Assembly (NCBI RefSeq): GCF_036226885.1
Contig: NZ_CP109027.1
Location: 3,410,001 to 3,474,000 of the forward strand
From: Streptomyces sp. NBC_00663
GTDB taxonomy: Bacteria > Actinomycetota > Actinomycetes > Streptomycetales > Streptomycetaceae
Length of the DNA: 64,000 nt
Reading direction: 5' to 3'
Under the pieces are notes generated by a model. That model was not told the origin of the DNA, did not search any database, and saw only the letters and a program-made list of their open reading frames with translations. Shown piece after piece: positions 54,611 to 63,786 of this stretch. The translations under genes and the position numbers were made by a program. Position 1 is the first letter of the stretch. Every line of letters starts with the position of its first letter.

Positions 54611-56929
54611 CTACTGCCCGTCCCCCGGGTCCAGGGGATCCTCAGGAATGCCGTCCGTCGGATCCTTCGTCGTCGGGGTCGACGTCGGAGTCTGCGTCGG
54701 GGTCTGCGTCGGCGTCTGGGTGGGCGTCTGCGTCGGCGTCTGCGACGGCGCCTCGCTCGTCGGCTCCTCGGTCGTCGGCTCCTCGGTCGGCGTCTGGGTC
54801 ACCGACTTGGTCGGCGTCGGGGTCCAGGTCGGCTCGACCGCCGCGCCCTGGTCGGTGTCCAGGTCGAACTCGGCGGACGTGGAGGTCACACCGAACATGT
54901 ACGCCGCCCAGATCTGCGCCGGGAAGCCACCGCCGTTGACGCGGTCGAAGCCGCCGGCGCCGTACATCTTGGCCTGTCCCGGTTTCGCGTGGTTCTCGCC
55001 GAACAGGCCGACCGAGGTGACCAGGTCGGGGGTGTAGCCGGTGAACCAGGCCGACTTGTTGTCGTCGGACGTACCCGTCTTGCCCGCGACCTCCTGGCCG
55101 TCGCGCAGCGGGTTGTCGCGGACGGACGTCTTGGCCGTACCGTCGTCGACCACGCCGGTCAGCACCGAGGTCACCGTGTCCGCGGTCTCGCGGCTGATGA
55201 CCTGCTCGCCGATCGGGTCCGGCATGTCGACCTGACTGCCGTTGCGCTCGGCCGACTTGATGATGGTCGGGGTGACCTGCTTGCCGTGGTTGTCGAGGGT
55301 GGCGTAGACGCTGGCCATCTGGATCGGGCTCGCCTCCATGGTGCCGAGGGTGTAGGCGGGCAGCGCCTCCAGGTCGCCGGTGTCCATGCCGAGCTTCTTG
55401 GCCGTCGACAGGACCTTGTCCATGCCGACGTCGACGCCCATCTGCGCGAAGACGGAGTTGATGGACTTGTTCATCGCCGTCTGGACGGTGACGTCGCCAT
55501 AGTCGGTGTCGTCCTCGTTCTCCGGGTCGAACGGGATGTCGCTGCCCTCGACGGGCCGCTTGCTCGTGCCGTCGTAGACCGTGCTCGTGGTGATCTTGTC
55601 GCCGTCCTGGGTCTTGGCGCCCTCCTCCAGGGCGGCGGCCAGGATGACCGGCTTGAACGTCGACGCGGGCTGGTAGTCGGTGCGGTTGGCGTTGTTGTAG
55701 TCGTGCTTGATGTAGTCCACGCCGCCGTAGAGAGCGACGATCTTGCCCGTCTTGGGGTCGACGGAGACGGCACCCGCCTGGATGTCCTTGTCGACCGACC
55801 GCTTGTCCGGGTCCAGCTTGTCCGTGAGCTGGGACTTGACGGCCTTCTCCAGCTGCGCCTGCTTCTTCTTGTCGATGTTCAGGGTGATGGTCCAGCCACC
55901 CTTGTCGACCTGGGCCTGCGCCTCGTCCTCGGTGAGGTCGTCGTTGGCCATCAACTGCTTGACGAGCTGCTGCTTGGCGAGCTTGACGAAGTAGCCCTTC
56001 TGCCCCTTGAGCCCGGCCTCGGCCTTCTGCTTCAGCGGCTTCGGGAACTTCATGTCCGCGCGCTTGCCGGCGTCCAGCCAGCCCTCCTCGACCATGTTGT
56101 CGAGGACGTAGTTCCACCGCTGCTGGACCAGTTTCTTGCTGTAGTCCGAGGCGACCGCCCAGTCGTACTGGCTCGGCGCCTGGAGCAGCGCGGCGAGATA
56201 CGCGCCCTGCTCGACGCTGAGCTTGTCGGCGTCGACGTGGTAGTACGCCTGCGCGGCGGCCTGGATCCCGCTGGCGCCGCGGCCGTAGTAGCTGGTGTTG
56301 ATGTAGCCCTCGAGGATCTCGTCCTTGGACTTCTGGCGGTCCACCTTGAGCGAGATCACCAGCTCCCTGAGCTTGCGGGTGACCGTCTGGTCCGGGGTCA
56401 GGTAGTAGTTCTTGACGTACTGCTGGGTGATCGTCGAACCACCCTGCTTGCCCTTGCCGGACAGCGTGTTGAGCAGACCGCGGGCGGTGCCCTTCAGGTC
56501 GACGCCGGAGTCCTGGTAGAAGGTCTTGTTCTCGGCGGCGACAAAAGTGAGCTGCACCTTCTTGGGGATCTTGGCGAGCTCCACGTTCTCGCGGTTCACC
56601 TTGCCGTCCCGGACCAGGACGTCACCGTTGCTGTACTTGATGGTGTTGCTCTGGAGCTGGGCCTCGGCGTTCCCCTCGGGAACCTCCACCATCATGTACA
56701 GCACGATGAAGGCGCCGATGCCGAGCAGGCAGAAGCCGAGGAACGTGCCCAGGATCTTCTTCCAGGTGAACAGCCTGCGTATGAGGCTCTTCCCCGCCCC
56801 GGCGCCGACGCTGGCACTGCCGGTCGCCGGCGACGAACGGCGCTTGGGCGCGGCGCGTCGACCGCCGCGCTGTCGCGCTCGTCTTTCTTCCGCTCGTCCC
56901 ATGGGCCCGTTCCGCTCCGCTTCGTTCAT
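54611..56929 (-). CDS. Class A penicillin-binding protein (transglycosylase/transpeptidase)
   Basis: 772 residues from ATG 56929. A basic cytoplasmic tail and one membrane helix (about 58-82) come first. The GT51 transglycosylase domain (about 105-285) has the catalytic Glu in AAENKTFYQD (E133) and GGSTITQQ. The transpeptidase domain carries STFK at 423-426, SIN in MNKSINSVF and KTG in VAGKTGTSDD. The C-terminal about 90 residues are a Thr/Pro-rich stalk with repeated QTPT units. The enzyme polymerises and cross-links peptidoglycan. The gene is divergent from the SPFH gene. Confidence 0.94.
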   Translation of the reverse strand: MNEAERNGPMGRAEERRARQRGGRRAAPKRRSSPATGSASVGAGAGKSLIRRLFTWKKILGTFLGFCLLGIGAFIVLYMMVEVPEGNAEAQLQSNTIKYSNGDVLVRDGKVNRENVELAKIPKKVQLTFVAAENKTFYQDSGVDLKGTARGLLNTLSGKGKQGGSTITQQYVKNYYLTPDQTVTRKLRELVISLKVDRQKSKDEILEGYINTSYYGRGASGIQAAAQAYYHVDADKLSVEQGAYLAALLQAPSQYDWAVASDYSKKLVQQRWNYVLDNMVEEGWLDAGKRADMKFPKPLKQKAEAGLKGQKGYFVKLAKQQLVKQLMANDDLTEDEAQAQVDKGGWTITLNIDKKKQAQLEKAVKSQLTDKLDPDKRSVDKDIQAGAVSVDPKTGKIVALYGGVDYIKHDYNNANRTDYQPASTFKPVILAAALEEGAKTQDGDKITTSTVYDGTSKRPVEGSDIPFDPENEDDTDYGDVTVQTAMNKSINSVFAQMGVDVGMDKVLSTAKKLGMDTGDLEALPAYTLGTMEASPIQMASVYATLDNHGKQVTPTIIKSAERNGSQVDMPDPIGEQVISRETADTVTSVLTGVVDDGTAKTSVRDNPLRDGQEVAGKTGTSDDNKSAWFTGYTPDLVTSVGLFGENHAKPGQAKMYGAGGFDRVNGGGFPAQIWAAYMFGVTSTSAEFDLDTDQGAAVEPTWTPTPTKSVTQTPTEEPTTEEPTSEAPSQTPTQTPTQTPTQTPTQTPTSTPTTKDPTDGIPEDPLDPGDGQ

Positions 56930-57095
56930 GTGTGCGCGTCTGTCACACAGGTTCGCCGCTCAGGTCAGCTCAGAAAGCTAACACCGGGAGATGTGACAAA
57001 GGGCTGCCGATCCCGCCTTTTGCGGACGTGACAATCAGCACCCACCCCTATGGAACCGACGTACGAGGACTGTCCAAGGTTGCCCTGGCGAGCTA

Positions 57096-57109
57096 AAGTG
57101 ATATCACTT
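57096..57109. promoter_or_regulatory. Palindrome upstream of the SPFH gene
   Basis: AAGTGATATCACTT is a perfect 14-bp palindrome, with AGCTA and TAGCT flanks continuing the symmetry after one extra base. It is centred about 47 bp before the start codon at 57150, in the range of the promoter. It is a likely operator; the regulator is unknown, although the RHH protein encoded downstream is one candidate. Confidence 0.7.
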
Positions 57110-57149
57110 AGCTAGACCAAAGCTATGCCGTACGAGAACGGGGATCCCC

Positions 57150-58082
57150 ATGACCACCCACGACGACACGATCGCCGACGTACCCGCGATGCCCGCCCCG
57201 CGGGTCCGCGAGTTCGCCGCGCACAGCATCGGTGGCGGACTCGCCCTGCTGCTCGGCCTGCTGGGCCTGTTCGCCGGTGCCGGAATGATCGCGAGCGCTA
57301 CGGCGGTCTCGGCAACCGGCGGAAAGGCGGCGCTCATCGTCGGCGGCATCCTGGTCGGCCTCGCCGCCTTTCTCGCCATGTGCGGGCTCAACACCGTGGC
57401 GCCGGGCGAGGCGCGGGTCGTGCAGCTCTTCGGCCGTTACCGGGGGACGATCCGGCAGGACGGGCTGCGCTGGGTGAACCCCTTCACCTCGCGCACCAAG
57501 ATCTCCACCCGGGTGCGCAACCACGAGACGGCCGTCCTGAAGGTCAACGACGCCTACGGCAACCCGATCGAGCTCGCCGCGGTCGTGGTGTGGCGCATCG
57601 AGGACACCGCGCAGGCCACCTTCGAGGTCGACGACTACCTCGAGTTCGTCTCGACGCAGACCGAGGCGGCCGTCCGCCACATCGCCATCGAGTACCCCTA
57701 CGACGCCCATGACGAGGGCGGCCTCTCGCTGCGCGGCAACGCCGAGGAGATCACCGAGAAGCTCGCGCTCGAACTGCACGCGCGTGTGGAGGCGGCCGGC
57801 GTGGAGATCATCGAGTCCCGCTTCACCCACCTCGCGTACGCTCCCGAGATCGCCTCGGCGATGCTCCAGCGGCAGCAGGCGGGGGCGATCGTCGCGGCGC
57901 GCCGCCAGATCGTGGACGGGGCGGTCGGCATGGTGGAGGCGGCGCTGGCCCGGATCAGCGAGCAGGAGATCGTCGAGCTGGACGACGAACGGAAGGCGGC
58001 CATGGTGTCGAACCTGATGGTGGTGCTGTGCGGGGACCGCGCGGCCCAGCCCGTCCTCAACACCGGGACCCTCTACCAGTGA
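57150..58082 (+). CDS. SPFH/band-7 (stomatin-like) membrane protein
   Basis: 310 residues from ATG 57150. Two hydrophobic helices at the N-terminus ([41 protein letters not shown]) precede the SPFH domain ([54 protein letters not shown]). A helical region ([29 protein letters not shown]) typical of prohibitin-like oligomerisation follows. It probably organises membrane microdomains. Its stop overlaps the GTG of the RHH gene (GTGA). Confidence 0.92.
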   Translation: MTTHDDTIADVPAMPAPRVREFAAHSIGGGLALLLGLLGLFAGAGMIASATAVSATGGKAALIVGGILVGLAAFLAMCGLNTVAPGEARVVQLFGRYRGTIRQDGLRWVNPFTSRTKISTRVRNHETAVLKVNDAYGNPIELAAVVVWRIEDTAQATFEVDDYLEFVSTQTEAAVRHIAIEYPYDAHDEGGLSLRGNAEEITEKLALELHARVEAAGVEIIESRFTHLAYAPEIASAMLQRQQAGAIVAARRQIVDGAVGMVEAALARISEQEIVELDDERKAAMVSNLMVVLCGDRAAQPVLNTGTLYQ

Positions 58083-58321
58083 CGGATCCCGCAGAGGACC
58101 CCGTGGAGTCCACGCCCAAGCGGCGGCCGCAGCAGCGCAAGCAGGTGCTGCTGCGGCTGGACCCGTCGGTGTACGAGGCGCTGGCCCGGTGGGCCGGGGA
58201 CGAGCTCAGGTCGGCGAACGCGCAGATCGAGTTCCTGCTGCGCAAGGCCCTCGCGGACGCCGGCCGTCTGCCCGGCGAGGCCAAGCCCATCCCTCGCCGC
58301 GGGCGTCCGCCGGCGCAGTAG
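58079..58321 (+). CDS. Small ribbon-helix-helix (Arc/CopG-like) protein
   Basis: 80 residues from GTG 58079, overlapping the SPFH stop. The centre, RKQVLLRLDPSVYEALARWAGDELRSANAQIEFLLRKALADAG, has the beta strand plus two helices of the RHH fold. Basic, Pro-rich tails lie at both ends. It may be a DNA-binding autoregulator of this operon (palindrome at 57096-57109), or a protein partner of the SPFH scaffold. Confidence 0.85.
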   Translation: MTDPAEDPVESTPKRRPQQRKQVLLRLDPSVYEALARWAGDELRSANAQIEFLLRKALADAGRLPGEAKPIPRRGRPPAQ

Positions 58322-58389
58322 CACAACCGTGACAATCGGCCGCGACCTGCGGTTCGGCACCCCGCTTCACCGTCTACACACTCGGCGTA

Positions 58390-58415
58390 TACATGCGGGG
58401 TATACACCGCATGTA
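58390..58415. promoter_or_regulatory. Inverted-repeat operator of the PadR regulator
   Basis: TACATGCGG at 58390-58398 pairs with CCGCATGTA at 58407-58415 across an 8-bp spacer (GGTATACA). It sits 11 bp before the start codon of the PadR gene. ATGT/ACAT-containing inverted repeats in the promoter are the standard PadR autorepression site. Confidence 0.8.
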
Positions 58416-58426
58416 CAGTCCTTCCC

Positions 58427-58951
58427 ATGTCCATCGGTCACACCCTCCTGGGACTCCTGGAGTCCGGGCCCCGCCACGGCTACGACCTGAAGCGGGCCTT
58501 CGACGAGAAGTTCGGTCACGACCGGCCGCTGCACTACGGCCAGGTCTACTCGACGATGTCCCGGCTGCTGAAGAACGGCCTCGTCGAGGTCGACGGCATC
58601 GAGCCCGGCGGCGGGCCCGAGCGGAAGCGGTACGCGATCACCGAAGCCGGGATCACCGACGTACAGCAGTGGCTCGCGACGCCCGAGAAGCCCGAGCCGT
58701 ACTTGCAGTCGACCCTCTACACGAAGATCGTGCTCGCCCTGCTGACGCACCGGGACGCGGCCGACATCCTCGACACCCAGCGTTCGGAGCATCTGCGGAT
58801 GATGCGCATCCTCACCGACCGGAAGCGGAAGGGTGATCTCGCGGATCAGCTCATCTGCGACCACGCCCTGTTCCATCTCGAAGCGGATCTGCGGTGGCTG
58901 GAGCTCACGGCCGCGCGGCTCGACAAGCTGGCGCAGGTGGTGGCCAAGTGA
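58427..58951 (+). CDS. PadR-family transcriptional repressor
   Basis: 174 residues from ATG 58427. The PadR winged helix (LLGLLESGPRHGYDLKRAFDEKF; GQVYSTMSRLLKNGLVEV) and a C-terminal helical dimerisation domain (about 95-170) are clear. It overlaps the ABC ATPase gene (GTGA) and controls the operon, presumably releasing DNA on binding the exported compound. A clear inverted repeat lies over its promoter. Confidence 0.93.
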   Translation: MSIGHTLLGLLESGPRHGYDLKRAFDEKFGHDRPLHYGQVYSTMSRLLKNGLVEVDGIEPGGGPERKRYAITEAGITDVQQWLATPEKPEPYLQSTLYTKIVLALLTHRDAADILDTQRSEHLRMMRILTDRKRKGDLADQLICDHALFHLEADLRWLELTAARLDKLAQVVAK

Positions 58952-59634
58952 CTCCCGCCGGTTCCCTGCTGGTCGCCGACAACCTGCGCAAGGCGTACGG
59001 TCCGACCCTGGCGCTCGACGGCGCCGAGTTCTCGATCCACCCCGGTGAGGTCGTCGCCGTGATGGGCCCCTCCGGCTCCGGCAAGTCGACGCTGCTGCAC
59101 TGTCTCGCCGGGATCGTCACGCCCGACTCGGGCTCGATCACGTACAACGGCCGCGAGATGGCGACCATGAACGACGCCCAGCGCAGTGAGCTGCGGCGCA
59201 CCGAGTTCGGGTTCGTCTTCCAGTTCGGGCAGCTGGTGCCCGAGTTGACCTGCGTGGAGAACGTCGCGCTGCCGCTGCGGCTGACCGGCACCTCCCGCAA
59301 GGAGGCCGAGAAGACCGCCCTCGGGTGGATGCAGCGCCTTGAGGTCGACGATCTCAAGAAGAAGCGGCCCGGCGAGGTCTCCGGCGGTCAGGGCCAACGT
59401 GTCGCCGTGGCACGGGCGTTGGTGACCAGCCCGCGCGTGCTGTTCGCCGACGAGCCGACCGGCGCGCTCGACTCGCTCAACGGCGAGCGCGTGATGGAAC
59501 TGCTCACCGACGCCGCCCGGTCCACCAACGCGGCCGTCGTGCTGGTCACGCACGAGGCACGGGTGGCCGCCTACTCCGACCGCGAGATCGTCGTACGGGA
59601 CGGCAAGTCCCGGGACATGGAGCGGGTCGTATGA
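58948..59634 (+). CDS. ABC transporter ATPase (MacB/LolD-like)
   Basis: 228 residues from GTG 58948. The motifs are Walker A GPSGSGKST, signature VSGGQGQRVAVARAL and Walker B VLFADEPTGALDS, all of the MacB/FtsE type. It drives the FtsX-like permease encoded next, whose ATG overlaps its stop (ATGA). The PadR-ATPase-permease arrangement is common for exporters or mechanotransmission systems handling antibiotics and peptides. Substrate unknown. Confidence 0.93.
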   Translation: MTPAGSLLVADNLRKAYGPTLALDGAEFSIHPGEVVAVMGPSGSGKSTLLHCLAGIVTPDSGSITYNGREMATMNDAQRSELRRTEFGFVFQFGQLVPELTCVENVALPLRLTGTSRKEAEKTALGWMQRLEVDDLKKKRPGEVSGGQGQRVAVARALVTSPRVLFADEPTGALDSLNGERVMELLTDAARSTNAAVVLVTHEARVAAYSDREIVVRDGKSRDMERVV

Positions 59635-61967
59635 GTTCCAAGGGGGGACAGTGGGCGCGGGATCTGGCCATGGGGGTCAGATTCGCGTTCGCGGGGGGAC
59701 GCGAGGGCTGGGTGCGGGTCCTGCTGACGGCCGTCGGCGTCGGGCTGGGCGTGGCGCTGCTGTTGCTGACGACCGCGATCCCGAACGCGATGTCGGTCCG
59801 GGACCAACGCGAGGCCGCGCGCCAGGACATGACATACAGCGCGACCCGGCTGAAGAAGGCCGACGACACCCTGATCGTGGGGTACGTCACCACGACGTAC
59901 CACGACAAGAGCGTGCGCGGGCGGGAGTTGGAGCCCGAGGGGTCCAGATCGCCGCTGCCGCCGGGGCTTTCGGACTTCCCGGCGCCGGGCGAGATGGTGG
60001 TCTCCCCCGCGCTGAGGAAGCTCCTGGACTCCGCCGACGGCAAGCTGCTGCGGGAGCGGCTGCCGGAGCGGATCGTCGGGACCATCGGGGAGAAGGGGCT
60101 GATCGGCTCGGCCGAACTCGCCTTCTACCGGGGCGCCGAGGGGCTCGCGCCGAGGATCGACGGCGGCAATGTGGACCGCATCGAGCGGTTCGGTACGCCG
60201 AGCCCGCCGTCGGATCCGCTGGACCCGGTGCTGCTGCTGCTGATCCTCGTCGTCTTCGCGGTGCTGCTGACACCCGTCGCCGTCTTCATCGCCGCGGCCG
60301 TACGGTTCGGCGGCGAGCGGCGTGACCGGCGGCTCGCGGCCCTGAGGCTGGTGGGTTCCGACGCCCGGATGACCCGGCGGGTCGCGGCGGGCGAGGCGAT
60401 GGCCGGGGCCGTGGTGGGGCTGGTGCTGGGCGCCGGGTTCTTCATGGTCGGGCGTCAGATCGCGGGCAACGTCGAGCTGTTCGACTACAGCTTCTTCCCC
60501 AGCTATCTCAACCCCTCGCCGCTGCTGGCCCTGCTGGTCGCCGTCGCGGTGCCCGCCGCGGCCGTGCTGGTCACCCAGTTCGCGCTGCGCGGGGTCGTCA
60601 TCGAGCCGCTCGGAGTGGTGCGGACGGCGAAGCCCTCGCGGCGCCGCCTGTGGTGGCGGCTGCTGCTGCCGCTGGGCGGGCTCGCGATGCTCTACCCGAT
60701 GATCGGCCAGGGCAACGACCGCGGGAACTTCAACCAGTACCTCACCGTCGGCGGCGTCATGCTGCTGCTGGTGGGCGTCACCGCGCTGCTGCCCTGGATC
60801 GTCGAGGCGGTCGTCTCCCGGCTCGGCGCGGGCCCGGTCGCCTGGCAACTGGCCGTACGCCGACTTCAGTTGAGCAGCGGTACGGCGGCCCGCATGGTCA
60901 ACGGCATCGCGGTCGCGGTGGCCGGGGCCATCGCCCTGCAAATGCTCTTCGCCGGCGTCGACGGCCAGTACACGGACCGGAAGTCCGAGGACGTCAGCGG
61001 GGCGGAGATGGCCATCCGCATGACCGGCGACAGCCCGGTCGCCGCGGCCGAGAAGAAGCTCGCCGCGACCCGGGGTGTCGAGCACGTCTACGACATCTCC
61101 GAGAGCTACCTCGGCGACACCCGCACCGACCCCCAGCACTTCGCCCCCGTCTCCGTCGGCAGCTGCGCCTCCCTGCGCGAGGTCGCGAAGCTCCCCTCCT
61201 GCCGGGACGGCGACGTGTTCCTCCTCAAGGGCGACGCCTACGCCTACGAGACGGCCGACATCGCCAAGAGCGGCAAGAAGCTCTGGTTCGACGACTCCGA
61301 CGACGATCCGGCGACGAAACCGCTCGCCTGGACCGTCCCGAAGGTCGTCACGGACGTCCAGCCCACCCAGGACGCGACCCGGCTCGGCCGCGGCGGCCTG
61401 CTGATGACCCCGGCGGCACTGCCCTCGGGCGCCGAGCGGATGCTCACCACGGAGCTGTACCTGCGGCTCGACCACTCGGTGCCGGACGCCCGCGAGTATG
61501 TGCGCAACACGGCGGCACTCCTCGACCCGTACGAGGAGCCCAACCAGTTCGTGACCATCGACCGCAACGAGAACTACGCCGCCATCCGCGGCGGACTGTT
61601 CGTCGGCGCCTCGTGCGTGCTGATGCTGATCGGCGCGAGCCTGCTGGTCTCCCAGCTGGAGCAGCTGCGCGAGCGCAAGAAGCTGCTGTCGTCCCTGATC
61701 GCCTTCGGTACCCGGCGCTCCACCCTGAGCCTGTCGGTGCTGTGGCAGACGGCGATCCCGGTCGGCCTCGGACTGGTGCTGGCCGCGACGGTGGGGCTGA
61801 CGCTCGGCGTGGTCCTGCTGAAGATGACGGACACCCCGGTCTCCGTGGACTGGACGAGCGTGCTCCAGATGACGGGCGCGGGCGCCGCGGTCGTCCTCGC
61901 CGTCACCCTGCTCAGCCTGCCGCCGCTGCTGCGGCTGATGCGGCCGGACGGACTGCGCACGGAATGA
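59631..61967 (+). CDS. FtsX-like ABC transporter permease
   Basis: 778 residues from ATG 59631. The first helix near residue 30 is followed by an external domain and three helices (VLLLLILVVFAVLLTPVAVFI...). A second half repeats the pattern with an external domain of about 200 residues (containing SVGSCASLREVAKLPSCRDGD) and three C-terminal helices. This FtsX/MacB topology acts by mechanical transmission rather than by forming a channel. Last gene of the PadR operon. Confidence 0.92.
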   Translation: MSSKGGQWARDLAMGVRFAFAGGREGWVRVLLTAVGVGLGVALLLLTTAIPNAMSVRDQREAARQDMTYSATRLKKADDTLIVGYVTTTYHDKSVRGRELEPEGSRSPLPPGLSDFPAPGEMVVSPALRKLLDSADGKLLRERLPERIVGTIGEKGLIGSAELAFYRGAEGLAPRIDGGNVDRIERFGTPSPPSDPLDPVLLLLILVVFAVLLTPVAVFIAAAVRFGGERRDRRLAALRLVGSDARMTRRVAAGEAMAGAVVGLVLGAGFFMVGRQIAGNVELFDYSFFPSYLNPSPLLALLVAVAVPAAAVLVTQFALRGVVIEPLGVVRTAKPSRRRLWWRLLLPLGGLAMLYPMIGQGNDRGNFNQYLTVGGVMLLLVGVTALLPWIVEAVVSRLGAGPVAWQLAVRRLQLSSGTAARMVNGIAVAVAGAIALQMLFAGVDGQYTDRKSEDVSGAEMAIRMTGDSPVAAAEKKLAATRGVEHVYDISESYLGDTRTDPQHFAPVSVGSCASLREVAKLPSCRDGDVFLLKGDAYAYETADIAKSGKKLWFDDSDDDPATKPLAWTVPKVVTDVQPTQDATRLGRGGLLMTPAALPSGAERMLTTELYLRLDHSVPDAREYVRNTAALLDPYEEPNQFVTIDRNENYAAIRGGLFVGASCVLMLIGASLLVSQLEQLRERKKLLSSLIAFGTRRSTLSLSVLWQTAIPVGLGLVLAATVGLTLGVVLLKMTDTPVSVDWTSVLQMTGAGAAVVLAVTLLSLPPLLRLMRPDGLRTE

Positions 61968-61997
61968 GGAGAGGGGCCCCGAGCGGGGCCCCTCTTC
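61968..61997 (+). terminator. Hairpin terminator after the ABC permease
   Basis: A GC-rich inverted repeat around GAGGGGCCCCG (61968-61981 with 61984-61997) starts at the permease stop. It also faces the end of the convergent roadblock-like gene, so it may be bidirectional. Confidence 0.8.
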
Positions 61998-62003
61998 CGT
62001 GTG

Positions 62004-62432
62004 TCAGAGGCTGTACTCCCGTACCACGCGCCGCACCTGGGCGAAGAGCATGCCCACGTTGACCGACTTGCGGCACACGACCACGGCCACCACGTCCTGC
62101 TGCTCGCTCAGCCGCACGAACAGGTGGGTGAGGTTCTCGCTGTTGACGAGGATCTCCTGGAAGAAGTGGTTGTCACTGCTGCTCCCGCGCCGCTCCTTGA
62201 AGACGTCCTCGATCATCACGACCGTACGGCCCTGGAAGAGGTCGAGGGTCGCGCCCGCCAGCAGGTCCAGGACCTCGGGCGGGTGGTTGTCGACGGTCTC
62301 GTACGACAGCAGCATGCCCGTGGACATGTCGACGATGCCCGCGGCCACACAGTCGGGGGCGTCGGTACGGAGGGACTTGACCAGGCCCATCACCTGGTCG
62401 GAGAAACCGGGGGTCATACGCTTCGTCGCCAT
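62004..62432 (-). CDS. Roadblock-like small cytoplasmic protein
   Basis: 142 residues from ATG 62432. It has the length and pattern of a roadblock/LC7-like fold without classical motifs (VAAGIVDMSTGMLLSYETVD; FVRLSEQQDVVAVVVCRKSVNVGMLFAQVRRVV). It lies 4 nt after the roadblock gene at 62437 and so is in one operon. Such small proteins often pair to regulate small GTPases, but no GTPase gene is in the window. Confidence 0.75.
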   Translation of the reverse strand: MATKRMTPGFSDQVMGLVKSLRTDAPDCVAAGIVDMSTGMLLSYETVDNHPPEVLDLLAGATLDLFQGRTVVMIEDVFKERRGSSSDNHFFQEILVNSENLTHLFVRLSEQQDVVAVVVCRKSVNVGMLFAQVRRVVREYSL

Positions 62433-62436
62433 CCCT

Positions 62437-62832
62437 TCAGACTCCTTCCGCCGCCTTCTCGGTGGGCGCGCTCAGGATCGTGTCGATCCGGTCCAGCGCC
62501 CGCTGACTGGCCCGGTGCAGGCCGTCCACGTCCATGCCCTCGTCTCCGAGTACGACCATGAGCGCGGTGTCGCCGACGGCGTAGAAGGCGGCACAGCCGT
62601 GGCTGCCGTAGGTCACCGTCCGGCGCAGGGTGCCGCGGGCGGTCGCGCCCACCGTGCGGCGGGCGAGGCCGAGACCGGCCGCGGCGAGGGCGGCGAGCCC
62701 CTCCGGGTCGATCGAGTCGGCGGTGTCGGCCGCGATGAGCAGCCCGTCGGCAGCGGCCACGGCGGTGTCGGTGATACCGGTGACCTGTTCCCGTAGTCCC
62801 CGCATTTCCAGGGCCAGTGCTTCGCGATCCAT
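62437..62832 (-). CDS. Roadblock/LC7-domain protein
   Basis: 131 residues from ATG 62832 (GGGGAG 8 nt upstream). The roadblock pattern is plain: VTGITDTAVAAADGLLIAADTADSIDPEGLAALAAAGLGLARRTV, then LRRTVTYGSHGCAAFYAVGDTALMVVLGDEG. It is like the MglB-type partners encoded in the conservons of streptomycetes. It probably forms dimers with the product of the next gene. Confidence 0.87.
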   Translation of the reverse strand: MDREALALEMRGLREQVTGITDTAVAAADGLLIAADTADSIDPEGLAALAAAGLGLARRTVGATARGTLRRTVTYGSHGCAAFYAVGDTALMVVLGDEGMDVDGLHRASQRALDRIDTILSAPTEKAAEGV

Positions 62833-62874
62833 GCAATCAACTCCCCTATTTCTGTTCACATCTGTTCGGCTTCT

Positions 62875-63786
62875 TCATTTCGGGGCTCCGTTTCGCAGGC
62901 GGAAGAACCCTTTCCAGCTCACTCCGGTCCGGTCCGGGGCGAGTGCTTCGGCGATACCGCTGGCACCCGGGCGTCTTCGGGGCAGGGCGTCGGGCACGGC
63001 GGGCGGTACCGCGGCGGGCGGCGCCGGTGACACCGGAGCCGGTTTCCGCTGCCGGACGCCCTGGCCGTCGGGAGGCGGGCGGACCGGGATCGGGGCGGGT
63101 GCGTCGGGGCACTCCAGAAGCCCCTCGGCGAGCATCCGGGCGATCTCGACGGTCACCGTGTAGACCCCGCGACCGGTACGGAAGGCCAGGTCACGTGCGG
63201 TGCTCCGGCCGTCCGCCGCGTCGAGGAGGGCGCGTTGCAGCGGGCTGAGCGTGCCGCGGTCCGCGCCGGGGACGGGGGCCGGCCGCTCGCGGTCGGGGCG
63301 CAGCGGGTGGGGCAGGGTCGAGAGGGCGGCGAGCCGGCGGGTGGCGTCCTGGAGCAGCCGTACGCAGGTCTCGCCCACGGCGACGGTGGCGAACGGCTCG
63401 GCCTCGGCGACGCGTTCGCAGCCGTGCACCCGGCCGGCGACGATCGCGAAGGCCGCGTCGTGCAGCGCCATCACGCAGACGACCCTGAGCTGGGCGGATC
63501 CGGCGTAGCCACGGCCGATCAGCCCGGTCGCGGGCCAGCGTGCCCCACCCGACTCCCGTACCACCTCGGCCCACTGCTCGCCGCTGACCCGTCCGGAGCG
63601 CAGCAGCAGTGCCTCCGGTCCTGGCGCCCCGGGGCTCTCGGCGCCCACGACCAGCCCGGCCCGCAGATGAAGGGTGCCGCCGGGCGCCCCGGCCACCTGT
63701 AGCCGTCCGGTGAACTCCTCGCGCCCGCACCGGTGCAGGGCGTGCGCCAGGAGGTCGTAGCCGACGCGGTCGAGGGAGTACCGCAT
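62875..63786 (-). CDS. DUF4388-like protein with winged-helix segment and Pro-rich tail
   Basis: 303 residues from ATG 63786 (GGGGGAG upstream). The N-terminal domain (residues 1-80, FTGRLQVAGAPGGTLHLRAGLVVGAESPG) has the form of DUF4388, a domain found in signalling proteins. Residues about 180-225 look like a winged helix (LSPLQRALLDAADGRSTARDLAFRTGRGVYTVTVEIARMLAEGLL). A long Pro/Arg-rich disordered region follows and the end is VSWKGFFRLRNG. It is the first gene of the roadblock operon and could be its sensor or regulator. Confidence 0.75.
   Translation of the reverse strand: MRYSLDRVGYDLLAHALHRCGREEFTGRLQVAGAPGGTLHLRAGLVVGAESPGAPGPEALLLRSGRVSGEQWAEVVRESGGARWPATGLIGRGYAGSAQLRVVCVMALHDAAFAIVAGRVHGCERVAEAEPFATVAVGETCVRLLQDATRRLAALSTLPHPLRPDRERPAPVPGADRGTLSPLQRALLDAADGRSTARDLAFRTGRGVYTVTVEIARMLAEGLLECPDAPAPIPVRPPPDGQGVRQRKPAPVSPAPPAAVPPAVPDALPRRRPGASGIAEALAPDRTGVSWKGFFRLRNGAPK

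Noticed and set aside
54611-54900. Repeated CAGACGCCGAC-like sequence as a non-coding repeat element
   Set aside because: It encodes the Thr/Pro stalk (QTPT units) at the end of the penicillin-binding protein in the correct frame.
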